A stretch of DNA of 34,830 nt. It comes from Rhodospirillaceae bacterium UBA3470 (lineage in GTDB: Bacteria > Pseudomonadota > Alphaproteobacteria > Rhodospirillales > Casp-alpha2). Where the stretch lies: the NCBI GenBank assembly GCA_002378125.1, contig DFRF01000204.1:1-34830 (forward strand). Reading direction: 5' to 3'. The notes beneath the pieces were generated by a model. It had not been told where the DNA came from and did no database searches. It saw only the letters and a program-made list of their open reading frames with translations. This document shows positions 15,404-24,303 of the stretch, piece by piece. The number at the start of each line of letters is the position of its first letter. The stretch's first letter is position 1. The position numbers were made by a program, and so were the translations under genes.

Positions 15404-15791
15404 GTGTGGAAGTGTAATCCCGCTAACGGCATCCGGCCATAACCAGAATCACGGCGCCAGCGGGGCGGCGATGGCATTATGTGAAAGTGACGCAATCCTG
15501 AGGCCATACCGCATCAGCTACCGAAACTGCCGCTGAACGATATCATCAGCCGACCTGTGGGTTTTCGCATACGGTTCGTTGATCTAGGACTTCTGTTCCG
15601 CGGAATAACGGCTTGCAACGGAACAGAACTATCACCAGTCCTTTGCATTCGGTCCAAGGCATACCCCGGCAGCGAGAAAGCTGTCCGGATGCATAAGGTC
15701 GATTCATCGACTCGGCTTGAAGCGCCAGCAGGTTGACCCGACCCAGCCGATGTGATTGATCAAGCGTCGGTTAACTTCCCGAGGGGATGTA
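15404..15791. promoter_or_regulatory. 388-bp divergent intergenic region with an operator-like inverted repeat at 15587-15641
   Basis: This gap separates the DUF2125 operon from the oxoprolinase gene. TTCTGTTCCG (15591-15600) is repeated as its exact reverse complement CGGAACAGAA (15619-15628), and flanking GGACT (15587-15591) and AGTCC (15637-15641) extend the symmetry. The left arm overlaps a perfect palindrome TTCCGCGGAA (15596-15605), the shape of several IclR/GntR-type operators. It lies about 160 bp before the oxoprolinase start, suggesting a regulator site for that gene. No regulator gene is nearby. The rest of the gap shows no gene. Confidence 0.5.
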
Positions 15792-18700
15792 ATGATGAAT
15801 TCCGCGCGCTGGCAGTTTTGGATCGATCGGGGCGGGACATTCACAGACCTGGTGGCCCGGCGCCCCGATGGCACCTTGGTTACCCACAAGCTATTATCCG
15901 AGAACCCCGAACGCTATAAGGATGCAGCGGTCCAGGGAATTCGCGACCTTCTAGGACTGACAGCAAACGACCCAATTCCGCCCAGCAACATCCAGAACGT
16001 CAAGATGGGCACCACAGTGGCCACCAACGCGCTGTTGGAACGCAAGGGCGACCGTACGGTTTTGGCAATCTCGGAAGGCTTTGGTGACGCGCTCCGCATC
16101 GGTTATCAGACACGACCCTATCTGTTCGCACTCAACATCGAGCTACCGGAGTTACTGTATGAGCAGGTCGTTGAGATCCCCGAGCGGGTCGGCGTCGACG
16201 GCGAAATAGTCATGCCGCTCGAGGAGGACGCGGCCCGGGCCGGCCTGCAGGCCGCCTACGACGATGGCATCCGCGCCGTCGCTATCGCGTTTATCCACGG
16301 CTTCAAGTATACGGAACATGAGGTCCGGGTCGCCAGTATTGCGGCCGATATCGGGTTCACACAAATTTCTACCTCTCATCAGGTCAGCCCCATGATGAAA
16401 CTGATCAGCCGGGGCGACACAGCGGTGGTAGACGCCTATTTGTCGCCGATCCTGCGTCGTTACGTGGACCAGGTGGCGAGGGAACTCCAGTCAAACGGCG
16501 ATAAGGATTGCCGCCTGATGTTCATGCAATCGAACGGTGGTCTCACGGATGCTCACCGCTTCCAGGGCAAGGATGCAATCTTGTCCGGCCCCGCCGGCGG
16601 CGTGGTCGGTATGGCGCGCACGGCAGCCTCTGCTGGCTTCGACAAGACCATCGGCTTCGACATGGGCGGCACGTCCACGGACGTCTCTCACTTCGACGGT
16701 GAATTCGAACGCAGCTTCGAGACCATGGTAGCCGGCGTGCGCCTACGCGCCCCCATGATGCACATCCACACGGTGGCCGCCGGCGGCGGCTCAATCTTAC
16801 ACTTCGACGGCTCACGCTACCGGGTCGGACCGGATAGCGCCGGAGCGAACCCCGGCCCCGCATGCTATCGGCGCGGCGGGCCACTGACGGTCACGGACTG
16901 CAACGTGCTTTTAGGCAAGCTGCACCCGGACCATTTCCCGGCCGTCTTCGGCCCCAACGGCGACCAGCCCATGGATGCTGACATCGTGCGCCAGAAGTTC
17001 GTCGCTTTGGCCAAGGAGATCACGAACGCTACGGGCCAGCCCGAACAAACCCCCGAGGCTGTGGCCGAGGGTTTCCTGCGTATCGCCGTGGAAAACATGG
17101 CCAATGCGATCAAGAAGATTTCCGTTGAACGAGGTTATGACATCACTGGCTATACATTGAACTCTTTCGGCGGCGCGGGCGGGCAACACGCCTGTTTGGT
17201 GGCCGACAGCCTGGGCATGGATACAGTGTTGCTGCATCCCTTCGCCGGCGTCCTCTCGGCGTATGGCATGGGGTTAGCGGACCTGCGCGCAATCCGCGAG
17301 AAGCAGTTGGACGTGACGCTTTCCGAAGACGTCTGGCCGACCCTCGACAAAGCCTTTACGGAAATCGGCAAACAGGCGCAGAACGACCTACTAGTACAGG
17401 ACCATCCAGCGGACCGCATCCGCCTTGTGCGCAAGGTGCACCTCCGGTATGCGGGCACAGACAACCCGCTGCTCATTGACCCAGATGAAGACGCAGCGTT
17501 GATGACGCGGCGCTTCGAGGAAACCCATCAGGCCCGTTATGGCTACATTGCGCCGGACCGCGAATTGGTAGCAGAAGCCATCTCCGTGGAGGCGATCGGG
17601 TCCAACGAGGAAGACGCCAGCATCTCCCGATCCGACCTAATGGCTGGCGCTGCCGACAACGCAGCCCGCCGCGTTTCCATGTTTGCCGATGACGCATGGC
17701 AGGACGTACCCATCTTCGCCCGCAAGGCCATGACGGCGGGGCAGACGATTAATGGCCCAGCGATCATCACCGAAGCCACCGCGACCACCGTCATCGAGCC
17801 TGGCTGGCAGGCCGAGTTGACCGCCATCGGCGATTGCGTTTTGACCCGCGTCGTCGCCCGCTCAAGACGGGAAGCCATCGGCACCCAGGCTGATCCGGTA
17901 ATGCTGGAGGTATTCAACAACCTGTTCATGTCCATCGCTGAACAGATGGGTGCGACGCTGGCCAATACAGCGTACTCCGTGAACATCAAGGAGCGCTATG
18001 ATTTTTCATGCGCGATCTTCGCCCCGGATGGATCGCTGGTTGCGAATGCGCCACATGTACCCGTGCACCTAGGATCCATGGGCGCATCCATCAAGACCGT
18101 GATACGCGAAAACAAGGGCAAGATGAAGTCGGGCGACGCCTACGTCATCAATGCGCCATACAACGGAGGCACGCACCTCCCCGACGTGACGGTGGTCAGC
18201 CCCGTCTTCGATGCCGACGAGAATGAGATCATTTTCTACGTAGCGTCGCGCGGCCATCACGCCGACATCGGCGGACGCACACCGGGATCGGCGCCGCCGG
18301 ACAGCATCTCCATCCACGAGGAAGGCGTCCTAATTGACAACTTCCTGATGGTCGAGGACGGCATCCTCCGCGAGAAAGCAACACTGGATTTGCTCGCGTC
18401 GGGCGAATACCCATGCCGCAATCCGGACCAGAACATGGCCGACCTGGAGGCCCAGGTCGCCGCCAACAACACGGGTCGGTTCGAGGTAATGAAGATGATC
18501 AACCAGTTCGGTCTGGACGTGGTGCAAGCCTACATGCAGCACGTCCAGGACAACGCCGAGGAAAGCGTCCGTCGAGTCCTCGATAAGCTGACCGATGGAG
18601 AATTCATTTATCCCATGGACAACGGATGCGAAATTCAGGTGAAGATTACGGTTGATCACTCGGCCCGCGAAGCCGACATCGATTTTACGGGCACTTCTCC

Positions 18701-19424
18701 CCAACACCTCGGCAACTACAACGCGCCGACGGCCGTGTGTCTGGCCGCCGTGCTCTACGTCTTCCGCTGCCTGGTCAACGACACGATCCCCTTGAACGAG
18801 GGATGCCTAAAGCCGCTCAAGGTAACCGTGCCAAAAAGATCCATCATCTCCCCCGAATACCCGGCCGCCGTGATCGCTGGTAACACTGAGGTGGGCCAAT
18901 GCATCACTGACGCGCTATTCGGTGCACTGGGCACGCTTGCGTCCTCCCAGGGAACCGTGAACAATTTTGTCTACGGTAACGACGTCTACCAGAACTACGA
19001 AACAATCTGCGGCGGGACCGGGGCCGGCCCGGACCACCCCGGGGCAACCGCCGTACACAGCCACATGACCAACACCAAGATGACCGATCCGGAAGTCCTG
19101 GAACAACGGTTCCCCGTCCGGGTCGACAGCTTCTCGATCCGCCACGGTTCCGGTGGCCAGGGCAAATTCCCGGGCGGCGACGGCATCGTCCGCAAAGTCA
19201 CTTTCCTGGAGGATATGAAGGTGACTTTGCTGACGAGCCACCGTCACACGGATCCCTATGGGCTCGACGGGGGCAAGCCAGGTGCGCGCGGTCGCAATGC
19301 TGTGCGCCGCACGGATGGGCGCGTTGACGAACTACTCGGCAACGACGAGACTGACATGGCGCCCGGCGATTGCTTCATCATGGAAACGCCTGGCGGCGGC
19401 GCCTATGGCGCGGCGGAGGGCTAA
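15792..19424 (+). CDS. fused HyuA-HyuB hydantoinase / 5-oxoprolinase
   Basis: The 1210-aa product joins both subunits of the ATP-dependent hydantoinase/5-oxoprolinase family. Residues ~6-700 are HyuA-like: DRGGTFTDLVA at the N-terminus, GPAGGVVGMARTA, GFDMGGTSTDVSHF and SFGGAGGQHAC mark the actin-like ATPase fold. Residues ~710-1210 are HyuB-like: VPVHLGSMGASIK, INAPYNGGTHLPDVTVV, SRGHHADIGG, SIRHGSGGQGKFPGGDGIVR and ETPGGGAYG at the end. The length equals that of eukaryotic-type 5-oxoprolinase, so opening 5-oxoproline to glutamate with ATP is the best guess, though hydantoin or related ring substrates are possible. ATG 15792 (or 15795) follows GAGGGG. It is transcribed alone. Confidence 0.92.
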   Translation: MMNSARWQFWIDRGGTFTDLVARRPDGTLVTHKLLSENPERYKDAAVQGIRDLLGLTANDPIPPSNIQNVKMGTTVATNALLERKGDRTVLAISEGFGDALRIGYQTRPYLFALNIELPELLYEQVVEIPERVGVDGEIVMPLEEDAARAGLQAAYDDGIRAVAIAFIHGFKYTEHEVRVASIAADIGFTQISTSHQVSPMMKLISRGDTAVVDAYLSPILRRYVDQVARELQSNGDKDCRLMFMQSNGGLTDAHRFQGKDAILSGPAGGVVGMARTAASAGFDKTIGFDMGGTSTDVSHFDGEFERSFETMVAGVRLRAPMMHIHTVAAGGGSILHFDGSRYRVGPDSAGANPGPACYRRGGPLTVTDCNVLLGKLHPDHFPAVFGPNGDQPMDADIVRQKFVALAKEITNATGQPEQTPEAVAEGFLRIAVENMANAIKKISVERGYDITGYTLNSFGGAGGQHACLVADSLGMDTVLLHPFAGVLSAYGMGLADLRAIREKQLDVTLSEDVWPTLDKAFTEIGKQAQNDLLVQDHPADRIRLVRKVHLRYAGTDNPLLIDPDEDAALMTRRFEETHQARYGYIAPDRELVAEAISVEAIGSNEEDASISRSDLMAGAADNAARRVSMFADDAWQDVPIFARKAMTAGQTINGPAIITEATATTVIEPGWQAELTAIGDCVLTRVVARSRREAIGTQADPVMLEVFNNLFMSIAEQMGATLANTAYSVNIKERYDFSCAIFAPDGSLVANAPHVPVHLGSMGASIKTVIRENKGKMKSGDAYVINAPYNGGTHLPDVTVVSPVFDADENEIIFYVASRGHHADIGGRTPGSAPPDSISIHEEGVLIDNFLMVEDGILREKATLDLLASGEYPCRNPDQNMADLEAQVAANNTGRFEVMKMINQFGLDVVQAYMQHVQDNAEESVRRVLDKLTDGEFIYPMDNGCEIQVKITVDHSAREADIDFTGTSPQHLGNYNAPTAVCLAAVLYVFRCLVNDTIPLNEGCLKPLKVTVPKRSIISPEYPAAVIAGNTEVGQCITDALFGALGTLASSQGTVNNFVYGNDVYQNYETICGGTGAGPDHPGATAVHSHMTNTKMTDPEVLEQRFPVRVDSFSIRHGSGGQGKFPGGDGIVRKVTFLEDMKVTLLTSHRHTDPYGLDGGKPGARGRNAVRRTDGRVDELLGNDETDMAPGDCFIMETPGGGAYGAAEG

Positions 19425-20092
19425 CGTCGCCGGACCAACGTGGTTTCATTTTGGGAAAATGCGCTAGCGTGCCGCCAACATAATAACGATCATCAGAATG
19501 CGACCCACCGTCGTTCAATCCAAACTCCTAACCGGCCTGGCCAACGCCATTGCCATATCTGGCTTGGGTTTATCGTTTTTTCGCGTCATGGCGTCACCTC
19601 CAGCCTGACCGTCTAAGACGTGACGGGGATCCGGTTAATGGCGGTGAAGTTGACCGTCCTGCTATTCGCGTGGGCCTGACACTCCCGGAACATGTCTGTG
19701 AAAGCCATCATCGCAATGGCCGTCTATGATCTGGGAGCTTTCTATTCTGTCTCATGTATTAGGACTGACGGACACCTCGGCGGGCTTGGCGATAGTCGAG
19801 CTGGCTGCTTCGGCCTCCTTTAACATGGCTCTCACCTTTTCCTTGGGGAATGGATTATGTGCCAACGTCAGGCTGGAAAGATATGGCCTTCACTACACGC
19901 CAAGCAGATATCCTCGCCGAGCGACCTGCGGCCGTAAAGGCCTAGGATGATGCCACCCAATTGGAAGAAGGTGATCTGCTCGTTGGAGTTCGCGGCCGAA
20001 CGCTACCAACCCAACCTTTCATAGAAGACCGTGGAGATTCTCAGATAGTTGACGTCGAGAGACACGAGAGTAAAGCACTGTTACACGACCCC
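19425..20092. other. 668-bp gene-poor region
   Basis: No convincing intact gene is present. Just after the oxoprolinase stop, CATTTT (19447-19452) pairs with AAAATG (19456-19461) around GGG, next to the palindrome CGCTAGCG (19462-19469), possibly a weak terminator. A 31-codon frame from ATG 19850 to the amber TAG at 19943 stays open after that stop through ~20090, with the readable text QLEEGDLLVGVRGRTLP; this could be a decayed gene but I cannot name a family. Short frames elsewhere lack ribosome sites or family resemblance. Confidence 0.5.
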
Positions 20093-22468
20093 TCACCCAC
20101 ACTTCGAGTAGCCGCAGGACGTACAGGTGTCGCAGCCTTCCTGACGGATCAGGCTCAGCTGGCCGCACTTGGGGCATTGGCGAAACAGGGACGACGCGCC
20201 TGAGCCCTGGGCCTTGTTGCCACCAACCCCTTCCGCACCACTGCCACCGATTGCTAGAACCTGCGCCTCGGCGGCGCTGGGGTCGGCTAATTCGCCGGGC
20301 GATTTCAAAAAGCCGATGTCAATCAAATGGGTCTCGATGACGCCTCCCAGGGCTGCCAGCAGCGAGGGCACGTACTTGCCCTGCATCCACTGTCCGCCGC
20401 GCGGGTCAAACACAGCTTTCAATTCCTCGACAACGAAAGAAATGTCGCCGCCGCGCCGGAACACGGCCGAGATCATCCTGGTCAAGGCGACGGTCCAGGC
20501 GAAATGCTCCATGTTCTTGGAGTTGATGAAAATCTCGAAGGGCCGCACTCGCCCCGAGTCATCGACGATGTCATTAAGGGTGATGTAGATGGCGTGATCG
20601 CTTTCCGGCCATTGCAGCTTATAGGTCTTGCCGGGTAGCTCTCCAGGTCGGCCCAAGGGCTTGTAGATCTGATGGACAACACCGCCCGTGTCGCCCGACC
20701 CCCTAGTAACCGTCTTCTTAACCGGGTTTTCCAAGGGCAGTTCAGGCTCATCATCGTTGGTCACCTTCTTCGCCACGCCGACCTCCAGGACGGCGCCTGT
20801 GACGTCGTTTGGACGGTACGTCGTGCACCCCTTGCAGCCGATGTCGTAGGCCTGGACGTAGACGTCCTTGAATTCATCGAATTCCATGTCCTCGGGCACA
20901 TTGATGGTCTTCGAAATAGAACTGTCGATGAATTTCTGCACGGCGCCTTGCATGACCAAGTGGTCATGGGGGCTCAGGTCCTGCGCCGAGACAAAGGCAT
21001 CAGTCAGCGGCGCATTCTCCCCTTTAAGGCGCTTAAACAAACGATAGGCGTAGTCGGAAACTTGCTCTTCGCGCCGTTCGCCGTCGGGCATCAGGACGTG
21101 GCGGGTGTAGGTGAAGCTAAAAACCGGCTCCAGCCCGGACGACACGTTGTCAGCAAACAGGGAAATCGTTCCCGTAGGCGCGACGGAGGTCAGGAGCGCG
21201 TTGCGAATCCCATGTTGGGCAATGGCATTTCTCACATCGTCGTCTAGGTCCTGGATGGTTTCACCCGCCATGTACTTGTCCTTATCTAACAGGGGAAAGG
21301 CGCCCTTCTCCTTCGCCAGATTCACGGACGCCAGATAGGCGGCCCGCTGCAATCGGCGCATCCAGGTCTCGGTAAGCTCGACGGCCCGAGCGCCGCCGTA
21401 GCGCGCACCGCACATGATCAATGCGTCGGCCAGTCCGGTGACGCCAAGGCCGATACGGCGCTTCGCTTGGGCCTCGTGACGCTGGACTTCCAACGGAAAA
21501 TTGGAAACATCGACGACGTTGTCCATCATCCGGACCGCCGTGGTGACAAGGCCTTCCAGAGCGCTGAGGTCGATATGGGCGTCATCCTCAAAGGGCGCAT
21601 TGACCAACCGGGCCAAGTTAACCGATCCCAACAGACACGCCCCGTAGGCCGGCAGGGGCTGCTCGCCACAAGGGTTGGTACCGTGGATAGTCTCACAGTA
21701 ATTAAGGTTGTTGCGCGCGTTGACGCGATCGATGAAGATCACGCCCGGTTCAGCGTAGGCATAGGTCGCCCGCATGATCTTGTCCCAGAGTTCACGCGCC
21801 GGCAGAATTTTGTATGTGGTGCCGCCGAAGGTCAGCTCCCAGGGTGCATCGATCTTCACCGCCGTCATGAAAGCATCCGTCACCAACACCGAGAGGTTGA
21901 ACATACGTAGCCTACCCGGGTCCCGCTTGGCCTCGATGAAGGCCTCGATATCGGGATGGTCACAGCGGAGAACCGCCATCATGGCTCCGCGGCGTGAACC
22001 GGCGCTCATTATTGTCTTGCACATGGCATCCCAGACATCCATGAAGCTAATTGGCCCAGACGCATCCGCACCCACCCCCTTAACCGGCGCGCCCTTAGGG
22101 CGAATGGTGGAGAAGTCGTAGCCAATGCCACCACCCTGCTGCATTGTAAGGGCTGCTTCCTTCAGTCCGCCGAAAATACCGGCCATGTCATCGGGCACGT
22201 CACCCATGACGAAACAGTTGAACAAAGTTACGTCCCGGGCAGAACCCGCGCCCGCGATGATACGGCCCGCTGGTAGGAACCGGAAATCGGCCAAAGCATC
22301 AAAAAATCTTTGTTCCCAGAGTGAGGGCTCATCTTCACTCGCCACCAGGGCATGCGCGACGCGGCGCCAAGTGTCGACGATAGTTTTATCCACAGGCTGA
22401 CCATCGACGCCTTTGAAGCGGTATTTCATATCCCAGATTTGCTGGGAGACGGGCGAAAGGTCGACCAT
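20093..22468 (-). CDS. nrdJ: adenosylcobalamin-dependent (class II) ribonucleotide reductase
   Basis: NrdJ reduces ribonucleotides to deoxyribonucleotides using a 5'-deoxyadenosyl radical from B12, with or without oxygen. The 791-aa product holds the catalytic set NPCGE (N265, C267 thiyl, E269), the redox cysteines C85 (FNCFVMG) and C278 (YGACLLGS), and SAGSRRGAMMA. The last ~27 residues form a Cys-rich zinc/redox tail (CPKCG, then CDTC and SCGYSKCG). There is no N-terminal ATP-cone. The ATG at 22468 has AAGGGA about 8 bases upstream. The upstream region is AT-rich and contains DnaA-box-like sequences. No nrdAB, nrdR or cobalamin genes are in view. Confidence 0.95.
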   Translation of the reverse strand: MVDLSPVSQQIWDMKYRFKGVDGQPVDKTIVDTWRRVAHALVASEDEPSLWEQRFFDALADFRFLPAGRIIAGAGSARDVTLFNCFVMGDVPDDMAGIFGGLKEAALTMQQGGGIGYDFSTIRPKGAPVKGVGADASGPISFMDVWDAMCKTIMSAGSRRGAMMAVLRCDHPDIEAFIEAKRDPGRLRMFNLSVLVTDAFMTAVKIDAPWELTFGGTTYKILPARELWDKIMRATYAYAEPGVIFIDRVNARNNLNYCETIHGTNPCGEQPLPAYGACLLGSVNLARLVNAPFEDDAHIDLSALEGLVTTAVRMMDNVVDVSNFPLEVQRHEAQAKRRIGLGVTGLADALIMCGARYGGARAVELTETWMRRLQRAAYLASVNLAKEKGAFPLLDKDKYMAGETIQDLDDDVRNAIAQHGIRNALLTSVAPTGTISLFADNVSSGLEPVFSFTYTRHVLMPDGERREEQVSDYAYRLFKRLKGENAPLTDAFVSAQDLSPHDHLVMQGAVQKFIDSSISKTINVPEDMEFDEFKDVYVQAYDIGCKGCTTYRPNDVTGAVLEVGVAKKVTNDDEPELPLENPVKKTVTRGSGDTGGVVHQIYKPLGRPGELPGKTYKLQWPESDHAIYITLNDIVDDSGRVRPFEIFINSKNMEHFAWTVALTRMISAVFRRGGDISFVVEELKAVFDPRGGQWMQGKYVPSLLAALGGVIETHLIDIGFLKSPGELADPSAAEAQVLAIGGSGAEGVGGNKAQGSGASSLFRQCPKCGQLSLIRQEGCDTCTSCGYSKCG
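22386..22394 (+). promoter_or_regulatory. perfect DnaA box inside the nrdJ 5' coding end
   Basis: TTATCCACA matches the consensus DnaA box exactly. It lies about 75 bases inside nrdJ on the opposite strand, in the codons for DKT of the N-terminus. A single 9-mer may occur by chance, but a second box lies upstream of the gene. Confidence 0.35.
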
Positions 22469-22763
22469 CCGGAATCCCTTATTGGAAAAAATGAAATATT
22501 ATTTTGCATAATTCTGGGACTAGCGATGTACAACGTCATCAAGGACCCAGATAACGCATGATTTCCCTTGCAAAATAGGTGTTTAACATAATGCCGTCAA
22601 CTGATTCGTTCTCTTTATGTTTCCACATTTTTAGGTGATGGACGGCGATTGAAACGGCACCAACTTTCCGATTTTAGGTCAATAACTTGCCGAAGAAACG
22701 TAACATCATGGACAAGTTATACACAAAATCATCCACTGCCTCGCCGAGGCAATGCCGGCTTCC
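22469..22763. promoter_or_regulatory. AT-rich nrdJ upstream region with a DnaA box (22717-22725) and two GANTC sites
   Basis: These 295 bp between the YdcF-like gene end and nrdJ are clearly richer in A and T than the neighbours. TTATACACA at 22717-22725 fits the TTATNCACA DnaA-box form. GAATC (22472-22476) and GATTC (22603-22607) are GANTC, the CcrM methylation target of alphaproteobacteria. Together they suggest cell-cycle-linked control of deoxynucleotide supply, an inference. No NrdR-box pair, cobalamin riboswitch or gene was recognised. Confidence 0.4.
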
Positions 22764-23414
22764 TCAGTTCGCCGCCGAGACCGCACGCTGTTCGCCAGCG
22801 CTACTAAAGAACCGCTTGCTGCGCAGTCGCACCCAAGCCATCAGGAACTTATTGTATTCGCTGATAAAAAGCGTCGCGGTCCCAGGCCACGCCCACCATT
22901 CGTCCTGCTTCACGTGGTCGGGAAAAACCGGGTTGGAAACGATCCGCATATTCGGCATAGCCTGACGAAACTCCAACATACTGCGCGGCATGTGATAGGC
23001 GGCGGTCACCAGGCGCAACGACGAAATGCGATGGCGTGACGACCAGGCGGCGGTTTCGGAGGCATTTTCGGTGGTATCGACGGCATTACCTATTCCGATC
23101 CGCGATTCCAGATCAGTAGGATTTCGCCGCGCCAGTTGCAGCAGCTTGCGCACATCCAAACCACGATAAACGCCGGAAACGAATAGCTTTGCCGCCAGGT
23201 CCTTATCCAACAATGCGAGGCCTTCGTTAACCCGCCCGCTGCCACCGGTCAGCACGACGATGGCACCCGTCTTGGACGTGGTGTCTTCCACCTGATCGGG
23301 AATATCACCAACAAACCGAACCAGACCAATGACCCACAGGCCCGCCAGAAACAGAACCAGTAACAATAAGTTTAGCCAGAACGACCCCTTAACGATCCCA
23401 TTGCGCCGCTGCAT
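22764..23414 (-). CDS. YdcF/ElyC family (DUF218) membrane protein
   Basis: The 216-aa product has one N-terminal membrane helix (residues ~13-33) and a DUF218 domain. GAIVVLTGGSGRVNEGLALL opens the domain at ~51-70, followed by KLFVSGV, and then ENASETA and LRLVTAAYHMPRSMLEF, which match the conserved polar and basic pocket residues of the family. DUF218 proteins such as ElyC and SanA affect envelope and peptidoglycan integrity in E. coli. The ATG is 4 bp after the ftsX stop, so it is the last gene of the ftsE-ftsX operon, a common alphaproteobacterial order. Confidence 0.87.
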   Translation of the reverse strand: MQRRNGIVKGSFWLNLLLLVLFLAGLWVIGLVRFVGDIPDQVEDTTSKTGAIVVLTGGSGRVNEGLALLDKDLAAKLFVSGVYRGLDVRKLLQLARRNPTDLESRIGIGNAVDTTENASETAAWSSRHRISSLRLVTAAYHMPRSMLEFRQAMPNMRIVSNPVFPDHVKQDEWWAWPGTATLFISEYNKFLMAWVRLRSKRFFSSAGEQRAVSAAN

Positions 23415-23418
23415 GGAC

Positions 23419-24303
23419 CTAGAGCATCCTGGCGAGGTTTCTCAGCACGGTGACCTTTGCCGTGGTCATGGCGATAAATGCCACGGTGACCGGCATGGCC
23501 AACAACAGGGCCCAATGCCAGGGACCAAATCCGATATCGGGCAATAAGCGCTCATCCAGACTAGCGGCCAGATGGGCCAGCATCCAAAGCGTCGGTAAAG
23601 CCAGGACCAATCCCAGCAGCCCGCCGCGAATACCCAGGCCCAGGGCACGACTGGCGAACTGGCGGGCGATGTAGTCGTCGTGGGCACCGATTAGGTGCAG
23701 GACCTCGATAGCTTCGCGGTGAATGGCCAAGCCGGTTCGGGTTGTGAATACCACCGTGCCGACCGTCGCCATGGTAATAAACAGGAGAACCACAAGCGCC
23801 AAGGCCTCAAAGGTCTCGATCATCCGCACAAGGCGGTCCAGCCAAACACGGTGATCATCAATCGCAACGCCTTTCACCCTTTCGCTGAGACGCGCGCCAA
23901 GACCTCCCGCGGTAAAGCTTGTCGCCTGCTTGAGCTCCACGTTGATCAGACGCGGCAGCGGCAAATCGCCCTTCTCAATGCTCGGACCCACCCAAGGCTC
24001 CAGTAGACGAATAAGGCGCATTTCATCCAAGGCGTCATATCGAGCCACCTCTGGCGCTGTTGCCAAGACCGTCAGCACCTCGTTAAGCCGCGCTTCATCA
24101 GCGGCGACGTCGTCGGTAGGCACGATCTGGACCGTGAGGTTCCCTCGAACGCCAACGTCCCACCGTGACGCCGTGGCATTGAGAACGAGCATACCAGCAA
24201 CAGCCAGAATGGACAGGAACACCATAAAGGCTATCAACCATGGCAAGAAGCGGCTGTGTTCATCCTTGTCCAGCGGCAGATCGGAACGCCCCGTCAGAAT
24301 CAC
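23419..24303 (-). CDS. ftsX: cell division ABC-type permease FtsX
   Basis: FtsX is the membrane half of FtsEX, which controls peptidoglycan hydrolases at the division site. The 294-aa product has one N-terminal helix (~21-44), a periplasmic domain of ~120 residues (QIVPTDDVAADEARLNEVLTV onward), and three C-terminal helices including ALALVVLLFITMATVGTVVF and the cytoplasmic loop REAIEVLHLIGAHDDYIARQF, the FtsX signature contacting FtsE. The start GTG overlaps the ftsE TGA by 4 bp (GTGA), so translation is coupled. Confidence 0.92.
   Translation of the reverse strand: MILTGRSDLPLDKDEHSRFLPWLIAFMVFLSILAVAGMLVLNATASRWDVGVRGNLTVQIVPTDDVAADEARLNEVLTVLATAPEVARYDALDEMRLIRLLEPWVGPSIEKGDLPLPRLINVELKQATSFTAGGLGARLSERVKGVAIDDHRVWLDRLVRMIETFEALALVVLLFITMATVGTVVFTTRTGLAIHREAIEVLHLIGAHDDYIARQFASRALGLGIRGGLLGLVLALPTLWMLAHLAASLDERLLPDIGFGPWHWALLLAMPVTVAFIAMTTAKVTVLRNLARML

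Noticed and set aside
22386..22725. A chromosomal replication origin
   Set aside because: Only two DnaA-type boxes over 340 bp, one inside a coding region, and no dnaA, hemE, parAB or rpmH neighbours.
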